A stretch of DNA of 64,000 nucleotides from Nonomuraea roseoviolacea subsp. carminata (lineage in GTDB: Bacteria > Actinomycetota > Actinomycetes > Streptosporangiales > Streptosporangiaceae). Position 1 is the first letter of the stretch. Every line of letters begins with the position of its first letter. Position numbers and translations under genes: made by a program. The notes beneath the pieces were generated by a model. It ran no database searches. It was not told where the DNA came from and worked only from the letters and a program-made list of their open reading frames with translations. This document shows positions 41,203 through 50,740 of this stretch, piece by piece. The DNA is taken from the NCBI RefSeq assembly GCF_024172185.1, contig NZ_JAMZEC010000001.1:806001-870000 (forward strand), in the 5' to 3' direction.

Positions 41203-42476
41203 CCGCCCGGGGCCGGGACCCGCTGGCGCGGCTGCTCCGCGGTCACCGGTGGGCGGCCGGGCCCACGCTGATGAGCACCCTGGCCAGTGGGACGGCCGCG
41301 GCCACCACGCTCGTCATCGCCCGCGGGACGGGCGCGGCGGTCTTCGGCCGCTACTCGCTGGTCATGTCGCTCGCCCTGGTGGTGTCGGTCGGCATGCTGA
41401 TGAGCCTGCACTACGTGCTGCTCCAGGAGCTGCCCAGGGCCGCGCCCGCCGCGCGCCCGGCCCTGGTGACGACGGCCCTGTTCGCCACGCTCGCCCTGGG
41501 CGCCGGGCTGGCCGCGGTGGCGGCGCCGCTCACCCCGCTCCTGACCGCCGTCTCGGGGGCCGACGCCGGATCGGTGTGGTTCGCGCTGGCGCTGGCCCTG
41601 GCGCTGACCCTGAACCAGCTCACCGAGAGCTTCCTGCGCGGCCTGGCGAGGTACGCGTTCGTGGCCGCGCTCAAGCTGGCCGTCGCCGGGCTCCACCTGG
41701 CCGTGACCGTCTTCAGCCTGCTCGTCCTCGGCGTCCACGACGCGAGCTTCTACCTCACCGCGTTGATCGTCGCCTATGTCGCTTTGGCGCTCGTGGCCGT
41801 GACGGCTCTCCCCGTCGTCCCGCGGTCGTGGTCGCCGGCGCTGGCGCGCTCGCTCTACCGGCACGGCGCGTACGTGACCGTCATCGCCGCCCTGACCGGT
41901 GTCCTGTTCGGCGTCGACGTGGTCTTCCTCAACCACTGGGCCGACGCGGCCGACGTCGGCGTGTACTCCGTCTACAGCGGTTTCCCGAGGCGGCTGCTCG
42001 GCGTGGTGTTCGTCGAGGGAATCGGTCTCGCGCTGTTCCCGGCCCTGGCGACCATGGACAAGCCCGCGCTGCTGCGGCGCGTCGCGCGGATCGCGCCCGT
42101 CGCCGGGGGCGTCACGGCGGTCCTCCTGTTCGGGGCGAGCGCGGTCTTCTTCCTGCTGATGCGCGGGCAGTACCCGTACTCCCCGGCCCTGATGGCGCTG
42201 TCCGCGCTGGGGATCGGCGGGCACGCGGTCTTCCACCTCTACTACGCGGCGCTGTCCATGGACGGCGTGCGCGGCGCCAAGGTCCTCATCGCCTGCCTCG
42301 CCGCCGGAGCCCCGCCCGCCCTGGCCGGCCAGGTGGCCTGCGTCGCCCGGTGGGGCCTGACCGGGGCGCTGGTGAGCTTCGCCCTGACCAACCTCCTCCT
42401 CGTGGCCGTCGTGGCCGTCACCGCCGGACGGGTGTACCGGCGGGCTGAGATTCCCGTACCGGAGGCACGCCGTTGA
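41190..42476 (+). CDS. Polysaccharide flippase-like membrane protein (Wzx/MOP superfamily)
   Basis: About 428 residues with some twelve hydrophobic segments (for example TLMSTLASGTAAATTLVIARGTGAAVFGRYSLVMSLALVVSV). GAYVTVIAALTGVLFGVDVVFLNHW and VGVYSVYSGFPRRLLGVVF are typical of lipid-linked oligosaccharide flippases. It starts at a GTG at 41190, 13 bases inside the nucleotidyltransferase gene, and overlaps the GT4 gene by TTGA. It is expected to move a lipid-linked glycan across the membrane. Confidence 0.85.
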   Translation: MGALTARGRDPLARLLRGHRWAAGPTLMSTLASGTAAATTLVIARGTGAAVFGRYSLVMSLALVVSVGMLMSLHYVLLQELPRAAPAARPALVTTALFATLALGAGLAAVAAPLTPLLTAVSGADAGSVWFALALALALTLNQLTESFLRGLARYAFVAALKLAVAGLHLAVTVFSLLVLGVHDASFYLTALIVAYVALALVAVTALPVVPRSWSPALARSLYRHGAYVTVIAALTGVLFGVDVVFLNHWADAADVGVYSVYSGFPRRLLGVVFVEGIGLALFPALATMDKPALLRRVARIAPVAGGVTAVLLFGASAVFFLLMRGQYPYSPALMALSALGIGGHAVFHLYYAALSMDGVRGAKVLIACLAAGAPPALAGQVACVARWGLTGALVSFALTNLLLVAVVAVTAGRVYRRAEIPVPEARR

Positions 42477-43732
42477 AGATCGCCTATGTCGTCACCCAGT
42501 TCCCGCCCAACATCAGCGCGGGACTCGGCCGGTACGTCGAGCAGATGGTCCCGTACCTGGCCCGCGACCACCGGCTGGCCGTGTTCACGCTGAACGACGG
42601 CCGCCTGCCGGCGCACGAGCGGGACGGCGCCGTCACCGTGCACCGGCCCCTCGGCCGCCTGCTGGGGGCGGTCAGCGGCGGGCGGCGGCTGAACCGCACC
42701 CGTCGCGCCGAGTTCCTGCTGCTCACGGCCACCGTGGTGCTGAGCAACTGGCGGTACTTCGCGCTGCTGCGCCGCGCCGGCCCCGGCGGGCGGCCCGACC
42801 TGGTCGCCGTCCACGACGCGACGAACTTCCTGTGTGGCCTGCTGTGCCACTACGTGCTGCGGCTGCCGGTCGTGTACCACGTGCACACCGCCGAGTACGG
42901 CGCCGCCCGGCACCGTGACGTCGCCGACCCGCTCGGCGTGTTCGCGGGGCTGGAACGGTGGCTCGGCCGGATCGCCCGCCGGGTCGTGGTCCCGACGCCC
43001 GACATGCGCGAGGAGCTGGCCGCCGCCGGCTGGGACCGCGCGGCGATCGAGGTGGTGTCCCTCGGCGGCACCTTCGAGCGCGTGCTCGCCGACCCGGCCT
43101 TCGACCGGCGTGAGCTCCGCGCCCGTGCCATGGACCTGCGGGCCCGTCTGGGGATCCCCGCGACGGCCCCGGTGCTGCTGTTCGTCGGCCGCCTCGACCG
43201 GCAGAAGGGCGTCCACCAGCTCCTCGCGGCCATGCCCGAGATCGTCCGGGCGCTGCCCGACCTGCGGCTCGTGCTCGTCGGGGAGGGCGACCTCGCCGGG
43301 GTCCGGCGCACGGTGGAGGAGTCGGGACTGCGCGGGCACGTCCTCGCCTCCGGGGAGTTCGTCGGCCGGGACGAGCTGCTGCGCCACTACGAGATGGCCG
43401 ACGCCTGCGTCTTCCCCTCGCTGTTCGAGCCGTTCGGGCTGGTGGCGACGGAGGCGATGGCCCTGGCCAGGCCCACGATCCTCGGCGACGGGTTCTCCCG
43501 GGTCTTCCTCGGCGACCCGGCGCGGCCCGCCGCGCGGTTCGTGCGCGCCGCCGATCCCGGCGACATCGCCGCCGGCGTGATCGAGGTCATGACCGACCCG
43601 GAGCTGCGCCGCGCGCTGGCCGAGCGGGGAGAGCGCTTCGTCCGGGAGCGGCTGAGCTGGGCCCGCGCGGCCGGCGAGACGCTCGCGGTGTACCAGGCGG
43701 CCGTACGGACCAGTATGGGAGTGTCCCGATGA
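42473..43732 (+). CDS. Family 4 glycosyltransferase
   Basis: 419 residues, GT-B fold. N-terminal KIAYVVTQFPPNISAGLGRYVEQM and YHVHTAEYG; C-terminal donor site VLLFVGRLDRQKGVHQLLAAM and ACVFPSLFEPFGLVATEAMALARP with the E-x7-E pattern. It retains the donor sugar configuration, but the identity is unknown. It starts at a TTG at 42473 behind GGAGG and overlaps the flippase stop by four bases. Confidence 0.92.
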   Translation: MKIAYVVTQFPPNISAGLGRYVEQMVPYLARDHRLAVFTLNDGRLPAHERDGAVTVHRPLGRLLGAVSGGRRLNRTRRAEFLLLTATVVLSNWRYFALLRRAGPGGRPDLVAVHDATNFLCGLLCHYVLRLPVVYHVHTAEYGAARHRDVADPLGVFAGLERWLGRIARRVVVPTPDMREELAAAGWDRAAIEVVSLGGTFERVLADPAFDRRELRARAMDLRARLGIPATAPVLLFVGRLDRQKGVHQLLAAMPEIVRALPDLRLVLVGEGDLAGVRRTVEESGLRGHVLASGEFVGRDELLRHYEMADACVFPSLFEPFGLVATEAMALARPTILGDGFSRVFLGDPARPAARFVRAADPGDIAAGVIEVMTDPELRRALAERGERFVRERLSWARAAGETLAVYQAAVRTSMGVSR

Positions 43733-44730
43733 CCACGGTGTCCCTCGTCATCCCCTGCTACAACGCGGCCAGGACGCTGCGGCTGTGCCTGGAGGCGGTG
43801 GCGGCCCAGACCCGGCGGCCGGACGAGGTCGTCGTGGTCGACGACGCGAGCGGCGACGACTCCACGGCGATCGCGGCCGAGTTCGGCTGCCGCGTGATCC
43901 GGCTGCCCGAGAACCGCGGGGTGTCGGCCGCCAGGAACGCCGGTGTGGCCGGCACGACCGGCGACATCGTGTTCTTCCTGGACTCCGACGTGGCGCTACG
44001 GCCCGACGCGGTCGCCAACGCGGTCGGCATCCTCGAACGCCATCCGGAATACGGCTGCGTGTACGGCATGTACGAGCCCGAGCCGCTCATCGACGACGGG
44101 CCCGTCGAGTGGTACCGGATCCTGCACGCCGTCAACTGGTACACCCGGCTGGCCGGTGAGGTCCACAGCGTGGTCTTCGCCCTGGCGGCGATCCGCCGGG
44201 AGGCGTTCCTGGAGACCGGCGACCTCGACGAGGGCCTGCGCGACTGCGAGGACATCGAGTACGCCGGACGGCTCGCGCGACGCCACCGGATCCTGCTCAG
44301 CGACACGGTCCGGGGCCGCCACGACGACGGGCACCGGCTGCTGCCGATCCTCGCCGAGCAGTGGCGGCGCTCCCTGCCGCTGGTGCCGCTGGCGCTCGCC
44401 GGGACCAGAGAAGGGGGCGGCCGGCGGGAGTACACGAACCGTCCCGGCGGGATCCTGGCCTGCGCGCTCGCGCTGGTCTGCCTGCCGTTCGCGCTGGTGC
44501 ATCCCCTCGCCCTCCTGGCGGTCGCCGCGTTCCTGGTGGCGTTCGCGCTCGCCGACCCGCCGCTGCTGAGGCTCGTCCACCGGCGCCGCGGGACGGCCTT
44601 CACCGGCTACTTCCTCCTCGTCCACCTCGCCGTCCACGTCGTGCTGGTGGCGGGACTGGTCACCGGCTCGGCCCGGCTGCTGCGCCCGCGGCGGCCCGGG
44701 GTCGTCCCGAGGCAGGCCACGTCCGAGTGA
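43729..44730 (+). CDS. Family 2 glycosyltransferase with C-terminal membrane segments
   Basis: 333 residues. GT-A motifs: VSLVIPCYNAARTLRLCLEAV, EVVVVDDASGDDST, FFLDSDVAL and CEDIEYAGRLARRH. Two to three hydrophobic helices follow after about residue 240 (LACALALVCLPFALVHPLALLAVAAFLVAFAL and FLLVHLAVHVVLVAGLVTG). It overlaps GT4 by ATGA and is the last gene of the overlapping run. It probably elongates a lipid-linked glycan at the membrane. Confidence 0.9.
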   Translation: MTTVSLVIPCYNAARTLRLCLEAVAAQTRRPDEVVVVDDASGDDSTAIAAEFGCRVIRLPENRGVSAARNAGVAGTTGDIVFFLDSDVALRPDAVANAVGILERHPEYGCVYGMYEPEPLIDDGPVEWYRILHAVNWYTRLAGEVHSVVFALAAIRREAFLETGDLDEGLRDCEDIEYAGRLARRHRILLSDTVRGRHDDGHRLLPILAEQWRRSLPLVPLALAGTREGGGRREYTNRPGGILACALALVCLPFALVHPLALLAVAAFLVAFALADPPLLRLVHRRRGTAFTGYFLLVHLAVHVVLVAGLVTGSARLLRPRRPGVVPRQATSE

Positions 44731-44824
44731 GGCCCGCCCGCCGTCCCGGGGCGAACTGATCCACCCGGCCGCCGACCTATGATTCTTTTCATTCGGTATC
44801 TGGCTGAATGTCGGAAAGGCGGTC

Positions 44825-47125
44825 ATGACCCACCCCCTCAGCCGACGGTCCGCACTGCTGGGCGCCGCCGCCCTGGCCGGCCTCGCCCTGGCGCCGAGAC
44901 CGGCCGCGGCGGCGAACGTGGCCGTCGGCGCCGCCGCGTTCGACGCCGCGCGTGAGCGGTGGGTGAGCCTGCTGGCCGGAGGGTCGTACGACCCCGCCTA
45001 CCTGGAACGGACGCAGGCCGTCGAGGGCTCGGCCAACGCGGTGCTGCGCAAGCTCGCGCCCGACCCCGGCCGCCCGAGCCTGTGGCCCGACCTGCCCCTG
45101 GACGACCCCGGGACCGGCAACTTCAACCGCTCCTACAACCGCATGCGCGCGCTGGCGCTGGGCTGGGCCACGCCGGGCACCGCCATGCACGGCGACCGGC
45201 AGGTCGCCGAGACCGCGGCCGGCGCCCTGGACTTCCTGTACGAGCACGCCTACAACGAGGGCCTCGACCGGCGGGGCAGCAACTGGTACTGGTGGGAGAT
45301 CGGCGTCCCCCGCTCGCTGACCGACACCTGCGCCCTCATGTACGACGGCCTGCCCAGGGACCGCGTCGAGCGCTGGCTGCGCCCGTTACGCCGCTGGTGC
45401 CCCGACCCCGAGCGGCGCGTCAGCCACCCCGGCGTCGTCGAGACCGGCGCCAACCGGGCGGGCAAGGCCATGGCGGTGGCGATGCGCGGCCTGCTCACCC
45501 ACGACGCGGGCCTGATCGAGCGGGCCAGGGACGCGGTCTCCGCCCTGCTGCGGCCGACCTCCGGCCCAGGCGACGGCTTCTACCGCGACGGGTCGTTCAT
45601 CCAGCACGGCGTGTACCCCTACAACGGCAGCTACGGCGTGGACTACCTGGACAGCGTGGCCAAGCTCATCGCCATGCTGGCGCGCTCGCCGTGGCAGATC
45701 ACCGGCGTCGGCGACGTCTACGACATCGTGGACCGCTCGTTCGTCCCGTTCGTCTTCGACGGGCTGATGATGGACTGCGTGCGCGGCCGGCAGATCTCGG
45801 TGCAGGGCCACCGCGACTACCACTCGGGGCAGAAGGCGGTCGAGGCCATCCTCACCCTGCTGGAGGCCGCGCCCGAGGGCCACGCCCGGCGGTGGCGGCC
45901 GATGGTGAAGGGCTGGCTCACCCGCAACCAGGCCATACCGTACGACACGCTCGCGCCGCTGCCGAGCATCGCCCAGGCCAGGGCCCTGCTGGAGGACGCG
46001 TCTGTGCCGGTCAGCCCGCGGACGACGGGCACGTACGTCTTCGCCGACATGGACCGGGTCGTGCACCGCCGCCCCACCTGGGCGTACGCGATCGCGATGA
46101 GCTCGGAGCGGGTCGGCGCGGCCGAGGCCATGAACCGGGAGAACCTGCACGGCTGGTACACCGGCGACGGCATGACCTACCTCTACACCGACGACCTCAC
46201 CCACTGGAACGACGACCTGTGGCCCACGATCGACCCGTACCGGCTGCCGGGCACGACGGTCGACCGCCGCAGGCGCGCCGATCTGCCGCACGGCGGGCGC
46301 GCCCTGCCACCCACCCCGTGGGCGGGCGGCGTCGCGCTCGACGGCGAGTACGGCGTGGCGGCCATGAGGCTGATCGCCGACGGCTCCTCGCTGCGGGCCA
46401 GGAAGGCGTGGTTCCTGCTCGACGACGCGGTGATCGCCCTCGGCGCCGGGATCACCGCCTCCGACGGCCGCCGCGCCGAGACGATCGTGGAGAACCGCAA
46501 CACGCACGACACGCACCCGCCGCTGGCCCGGGGCGACGGCTGGGTCCACCTGTCCGGCGTGGCGGGCTACGCGCTGCTCGACGGCGCCAAGGCGAAGGTG
46601 ATCCGCGAGAAGCGCACCGGCCGCTGGCGCGACATCGACAAGGGCGCCACCACCGGAGGCGACACGACCCCCGTCACCAGGCACTACACGACGATCCTCA
46701 TCGACCACGGCGTGGACCCGCACCGCGCCCGCTACGCCTACGCCGTGCTGCCCGGCGCCTCCGTCGCGCAGACCAAGGCCTATGCCCGCCGGGTCGAGAT
46801 CCTCGCCAACTCCGCAACCGCGCAGGCCGTCTCCCGCGGCGACCTGCTCGCCGCCGTCTTCTGGCGCGCCGGGACCGTCGAGACCCCGCACGGGCCGCTC
46901 ACCGCCGACGGCCCGTGCGTTCTGCTGATCCGCCGCGACCACCGGCGGGTACGGCTCGCGGTCTCCGACCCGTCCAGGACCGCCGACGAGGTGCGGATCA
47001 CGCTGCCGTGGCCGGTGCGGTCGGTCAAGGAGGGCGACCACGGGGTGCGCAGGTCCAAGCGAGCGGTCAAGGTGAAGGTCGGCGGCAGCCGCGGCCACGC
47101 CCGCACCGCCGTGGTGCGCGTCTGA
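44825..47125 (+). CDS. Secreted polysaccharide lyase family 8 enzyme
   Basis: 766 residues. A Tat signal (SRRSALLGAAALAGLALAP, cleavage after AAA) is followed by an alpha/alpha toroid with SNWYWWEIGVPRSL. The catalytic set is Asn210 in ETGANRAGKA, His261 in FIQHGVYPYNG and Tyr270 in GSYG. A beta-rich C-terminal domain follows. PL8 enzymes cleave hyaluronate, chondroitin or xanthan by beta-elimination. It follows the glycan operon after 94 bases, so it may trim or release that polymer, or degrade environmental glycosaminoglycans. GGAAAGG precedes the ATG. Confidence 0.92.
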   Translation: MTHPLSRRSALLGAAALAGLALAPRPAAAANVAVGAAAFDAARERWVSLLAGGSYDPAYLERTQAVEGSANAVLRKLAPDPGRPSLWPDLPLDDPGTGNFNRSYNRMRALALGWATPGTAMHGDRQVAETAAGALDFLYEHAYNEGLDRRGSNWYWWEIGVPRSLTDTCALMYDGLPRDRVERWLRPLRRWCPDPERRVSHPGVVETGANRAGKAMAVAMRGLLTHDAGLIERARDAVSALLRPTSGPGDGFYRDGSFIQHGVYPYNGSYGVDYLDSVAKLIAMLARSPWQITGVGDVYDIVDRSFVPFVFDGLMMDCVRGRQISVQGHRDYHSGQKAVEAILTLLEAAPEGHARRWRPMVKGWLTRNQAIPYDTLAPLPSIAQARALLEDASVPVSPRTTGTYVFADMDRVVHRRPTWAYAIAMSSERVGAAEAMNRENLHGWYTGDGMTYLYTDDLTHWNDDLWPTIDPYRLPGTTVDRRRRADLPHGGRALPPTPWAGGVALDGEYGVAAMRLIADGSSLRARKAWFLLDDAVIALGAGITASDGRRAETIVENRNTHDTHPPLARGDGWVHLSGVAGYALLDGAKAKVIREKRTGRWRDIDKGATTGGDTTPVTRHYTTILIDHGVDPHRARYAYAVLPGASVAQTKAYARRVEILANSATAQAVSRGDLLAAVFWRAGTVETPHGPLTADGPCVLLIRRDHRRVRLAVSDPSRTADEVRITLPWPVRSVKEGDHGVRRSKRAVKVKVGGSRGHARTAVVRV

Positions 47126-47134
47126 GCGCTCCGC

Positions 47135-48850
47135 TCACTCGCGCGCCACCGGCTCCAGGGAGAGGTCCCAGAACTCGGCGTAGCGGCCGCCGCGGCGCAG
47201 CAGCTCGTCGTGGCCGCCCTCCTCCACGACCCGGCCGCCGTCCAGGAAGACGATGCGGTCGGCGCGGCGGACGGTCCGCAGCCGGTGCGCCACCATCACC
47301 ACCGTCCGTCCCGCCATCAGCCGCTCGATGCCCTCGTGGACGGCCGCCTCGTTCACCGGGTCCAGCGCGGAGGTCACCTCGTCCAGCAGCACGATCGGCG
47401 CGTCCTTCAGCAGCGCCCGCGCGATGGAGACGCGCTGGCGCTCGCCGCCCGACAGCAGCGCGCCGCCCTCGCCGACGTTCGTCGCCCAGCCGCCGGGCAG
47501 CCGCTCGACCACCTCGTCCAGGCGCGCCGCGGCCGCCGCCGCCCGCACCTCGGCCTCGGTGGCGCCGGGGCGGCCGAGCCGCACGTTCTCCTCGATCGTG
47601 CCGTCGAACAGGTAGACGTCCTGGAACACCATCGCGATCCGCGCCATCAGCGCCTCCGTGCCGATCGCGCGCACGTCCACGCCGCCCAGCCGCACCGCTC
47701 CCCCGTCCACGTCGTGGAAGCGCGCGAGCAACTGCAGCAGCGTGCTCTTGCCGGCGCCCGACGGCCCGACGACGGCCAGCCGCCGCCCCTCTGGCACCGA
47801 CAGCGACACGCCGTCGAGCACCGTACGGTCGCCGTGCCGGAAGACGGCGGAGGCGAACTCCAGGTCGTGGCGTACCGGCTGGACCGGTTCGGGCGCCTCC
47901 GGCAGCGGCTCGGTGCGCAGCACCGCGTCGAGCCTGGCCAGCACGGAGCGCGCGCCGCGGAGCTTGCCGCCGATGCCCGACAGCGACAGCAGCGGATCCG
48001 CGCAGCGGGCGGCCAGCACCAAGATCGTCAGCACCTCCGCCACGCCGACGGTCCCGCCCAGCGCGAGGTACGCGCCCAGGACCAGCAGCGCGGTGAACAC
48101 CGCCTGCACCACGAGCGTCAGGCCCAGGGTGCCGGGCAGCGACGACAGCACCGAACGCCGGGAGGCCCGCCGGATCTCCCGCAGCGCGTCGTCGAGCAGT
48201 CCGAAGCGTTCGGCGGTCCGGCCGCCGGCCCGCAGCACCGGCTGGGCCTGGAGGTACTCGATGACCCGCCCGGCGGCCTCGTGGTCGCGTTCGTGGCGCT
48301 CCTCGTCGTCGGCGGCCGTCGAGCGTCCCGTCCAGATCTGGACGGCCGCCACGACCGGCGCGGCGACCAGCGCGGCCAGCCCCATCGGCGGGTTGTAGGC
48401 GAGCATCACGGCCACGATCGTCAGCGGCGTCACGCAGGCGGTCAGGAACGGCGCCAGCAGGTGCACGATCACGCTCATGGCCTGCAGGACGCCGCTGCCG
48501 GCCAGCACGGACACCTCGCCGACGCGGTCCGGGCCGTACCAGCCGACGGGCAGCCGGGCCAGGTGGTCGCCGAGCCGGTGGAACATGCCGCGCAGCAGCG
48601 CGGTCGCGACGCGGAAACCGGACAGGTCGCTGCGGTAACGCAGCGCCGCGTAGGCGGCGACCGCGGTCCCGAACGCGACCAGCCAGGGCCCGGCGTCGCC
48701 GGGCGCGCCCCCGAACAGCGCCCGCAGCACCGGCACCAGCAGCGCGTACGACAGCCCCTCGGCCACCGCGGTCGTCGTCATCAGCGCCACGGTGCGGCGC
48801 ACCGGCCGGGCGTACTCGTCTCCCAGGACGAGCAGCAACATGCGGATCAT
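47135..48850 (-). CDS. ABC transporter, fused permease/ATPase (exporter pair A, subunit 2)
   Basis: 571 residues. Six membrane helices span about 1-300. The ATPase has VGPSGAGKST, LSGGERQRVS and IVLLDEVTSALD. Sequence features of the membrane domain (RRTVALMTTTAVAEGLSYALLVPVL, LPVGWYGPDRVGEV) resemble the YbtPQ/IrtAB-like group of siderophore-related half-transporters. The resemblance is not proof. It overlaps the preceding gene by ATGA, so the two should form a heterodimer. It is convergent with the PL8 gene. Confidence 0.87.
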   Translation of the reverse strand: MIRMLLLVLGDEYARPVRRTVALMTTTAVAEGLSYALLVPVLRALFGGAPGDAGPWLVAFGTAVAAYAALRYRSDLSGFRVATALLRGMFHRLGDHLARLPVGWYGPDRVGEVSVLAGSGVLQAMSVIVHLLAPFLTACVTPLTIVAVMLAYNPPMGLAALVAAPVVAAVQIWTGRSTAADDEERHERDHEAAGRVIEYLQAQPVLRAGGRTAERFGLLDDALREIRRASRRSVLSSLPGTLGLTLVVQAVFTALLVLGAYLALGGTVGVAEVLTILVLAARCADPLLSLSGIGGKLRGARSVLARLDAVLRTEPLPEAPEPVQPVRHDLEFASAVFRHGDRTVLDGVSLSVPEGRRLAVVGPSGAGKSTLLQLLARFHDVDGGAVRLGGVDVRAIGTEALMARIAMVFQDVYLFDGTIEENVRLGRPGATEAEVRAAAAAARLDEVVERLPGGWATNVGEGGALLSGGERQRVSIARALLKDAPIVLLDEVTSALDPVNEAAVHEGIERLMAGRTVVMVAHRLRTVRRADRIVFLDGGRVVEEGGHDELLRRGGRYAEFWDLSLEPVARE

Positions 48851-50664
48851 CGGGGCTCGTCTCCTCGGGGCGCGCCGCTCTCGCCGGCGGCGGCCGATCG
48901 GTGGGACTTCCAGAACGCGGCGAACCTGCCGTCGCGGGCCAGCAGCTCGGCGGGCGTGCCGTGCTCGACGATCACGCCGTCCTCCAGCATCACGACGGTG
49001 TCGGCGTCGGCGATCGTCTCCAGGCGATGGGCGATGACCAGGACGGTCCGGTCGCCCGCCAGTGTCGCCAGGGCCCGGCGCACCGCCTGCTCGGTGCGCG
49101 GGTCGGCGAAGGCGGTCGCCTCGTCGAGCACCAGGACGGGCGCGTCGGCGAGCAGTGCCCGCGCGATCGCGACGCGCTGTGCCTCGCCGCCCGACAGCCC
49201 GGCGTCCTCGCCGATCACCGAGTCGTACCCGCGGGGCAGTTCGAGGATCCGGTCGTGGATGTCGGCCAGGCGGGCGGCGCGCATGACGTCCTCGCGGCCG
49301 GCCCGCGGCACGGCCAGCGCGATGTTGTCGGCGACCGACGCGCGCAGCAGCCGGACGTCCTGGAAGACGAAGGACACCTTCTCGTACAGCTCCCGGCTGC
49401 CGATCTCGCGCAGGTCGGCGCCGCCCAGGACGACCGAGCCGTGGGTCGGGTCGAAGAACCGCGGCAGGAGCTGGACCAGCGTGGACTTCCCGCTCCCCGA
49501 CGGCCCGACGACCGCCGTGACCGTGCCCGGCTCCAGCACCAGGTCGATCCCGCGCAGCACCTCGCGCCCGGCCTCATAGCCGAAGCGCACGTCCCGCAGT
49601 TCCACCCGGTGGCCCCGGGGCGCGACCGGGCGCGCGGGCTCCGGCAGTGGCGGCACGGCCAGCACGTCGCCGATCCGGCCGAGGGCGCGCCGGGCGGCCT
49701 GCAGATCGTCGAAGCCGTGGCCGAGCGCCGCCACCGGAGCGGTCAGGCCGAGTCCCAGCAGCAGGAAGGGCAGCAGCGCGGCCGGCTCCATGGCGCCGTT
49801 CGTGATCAGAGCCGCGCCGCCGGCGAGCACGACCAGCAGCACGAACGGCGGCGACAGCGCGAGCTGCATCCCCGCGGCGACCGGCGCCATGCCGCGCACC
49901 CAGCGCAGGAAGGCGTCGGTGAACTCGTCCGCGGCCGTGCGGAACCTGCGGTGGGCGCGACCGGCCCCGCCGAACGCCTTGACCACCGCGATGCCCTGCG
50001 CGAACTCGACGGCGGCGTTCGAGATCCGGCCCATGCCCGCGTCGAACTCCTTCTGCTCGCGCAGCCGGGCCGGGGTCATCATGAGGGGGACCAGCGCCAC
50101 CGCCAGCACCACGGGCGCCAGCGTGATCAGCGTCAGCCGCCAGTCGACGGCGAACAGGTAGACCAGCGACACCAGCGGCACGACGAAGGCGGCGACGAGC
50201 TCGCCGGGAGCGTGGGCGACGACCGGGTGGACGGCGCTCACGTCGTCGCCCACCACCTTGGCCAGCTCGCCGGTCCGGCGCCGGGAGAGCCAGCCGATCG
50301 GCACGCGTCCCAGCCGCGCGGCGAGCCGCCGGCGCAACGCGAGCTGCACCTGGCCGTCGACGAGGTGCCCGATCCCGGACGACGCGGCCGTGAACAGCAG
50401 CCGCACGAGCAGGCCGGCCGCACCCACGAGCACGACGGTCCAGACGTGGTCCTGGTCGGCCGGGCCGGGCGACAGCAGGGCGCGGCCGAGCTCGGCGACC
50501 GCCAGCAGCGGCGCCAGACCGGCGACCGCGCCGACCACCTGCAGGAGGACGACGGCGGCGAAACTCCACGCGTGGGGGCGCAGCAGCCGCGCCAAGCTCT
50601 GTTCCGCAGGGTCCACCGCCGGGACCGGGGGTGGCGCGGACCGTTCCCTCACCTGTTGCGTCAT
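48847..50664 (-). CDS. ABC transporter, fused permease/ATPase (exporter pair A, subunit 1)
   Basis: About 605 residues from the ATG at 50664 ([12 protein letters not shown]). An in-frame extension to 50799 is unlikely because it runs back into the upstream gene. The membrane domain includes [24 protein letters not shown] and [24 protein letters not shown]. The ATPase has [20 protein letters not shown] and [13 protein letters not shown]. Both nucleotide sites of the pair look intact. The substrate is unknown; siderophore or drug transport is the usual role of this type. Confidence 0.87.
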   Translation of the reverse strand: MTQQVRERSAPPPVPAVDPAEQSLARLLRPHAWSFAAVVLLQVVGAVAGLAPLLAVAELGRALLSPGPADQDHVWTVVLVGAAGLLVRLLFTAASSGIGHLVDGQVQLALRRRLAARLGRVPIGWLSRRRTGELAKVVGDDVSAVHPVVAHAPGELVAAFVVPLVSLVYLFAVDWRLTLITLAPVVLAVALVPLMMTPARLREQKEFDAGMGRISNAAVEFAQGIAVVKAFGGAGRAHRRFRTAADEFTDAFLRWVRGMAPVAAGMQLALSPPFVLLVVLAGGAALITNGAMEPAALLPFLLLGLGLTAPVAALGHGFDDLQAARRALGRIGDVLAVPPLPEPARPVAPRGHRVELRDVRFGYEAGREVLRGIDLVLEPGTVTAVVGPSGSGKSTLVQLLPRFFDPTHGSVVLGGADLREIGSRELYEKVSFVFQDVRLLRASVADNIALAVPRAGREDVMRAARLADIHDRILELPRGYDSVIGEDAGLSGGEAQRVAIARALLADAPVLVLDEATAFADPRTEQAVRRALATLAGDRTVLVIAHRLETIADADTVVMLEDGVIVEHGTPAELLARDGRFAAFWKSHRSAAAGESGAPRGDEPR

Positions 50665-50740
50665 CACGGCCGCCATCGTCGTGCAGCCGTCGTTCAGGGG
50701 CGTCCTGCGGACGGAGTCTTCTGCCGCTACCGCACCGGGA

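Noticed and set aside
44959-48096. 1,045-codon plus-strand frame over the PL8 and ABC genes
   Set aside because: Shadow frame of the PL8 gene running through the convergent ABC gene; Arg/Pro/Gly-rich with no domain.
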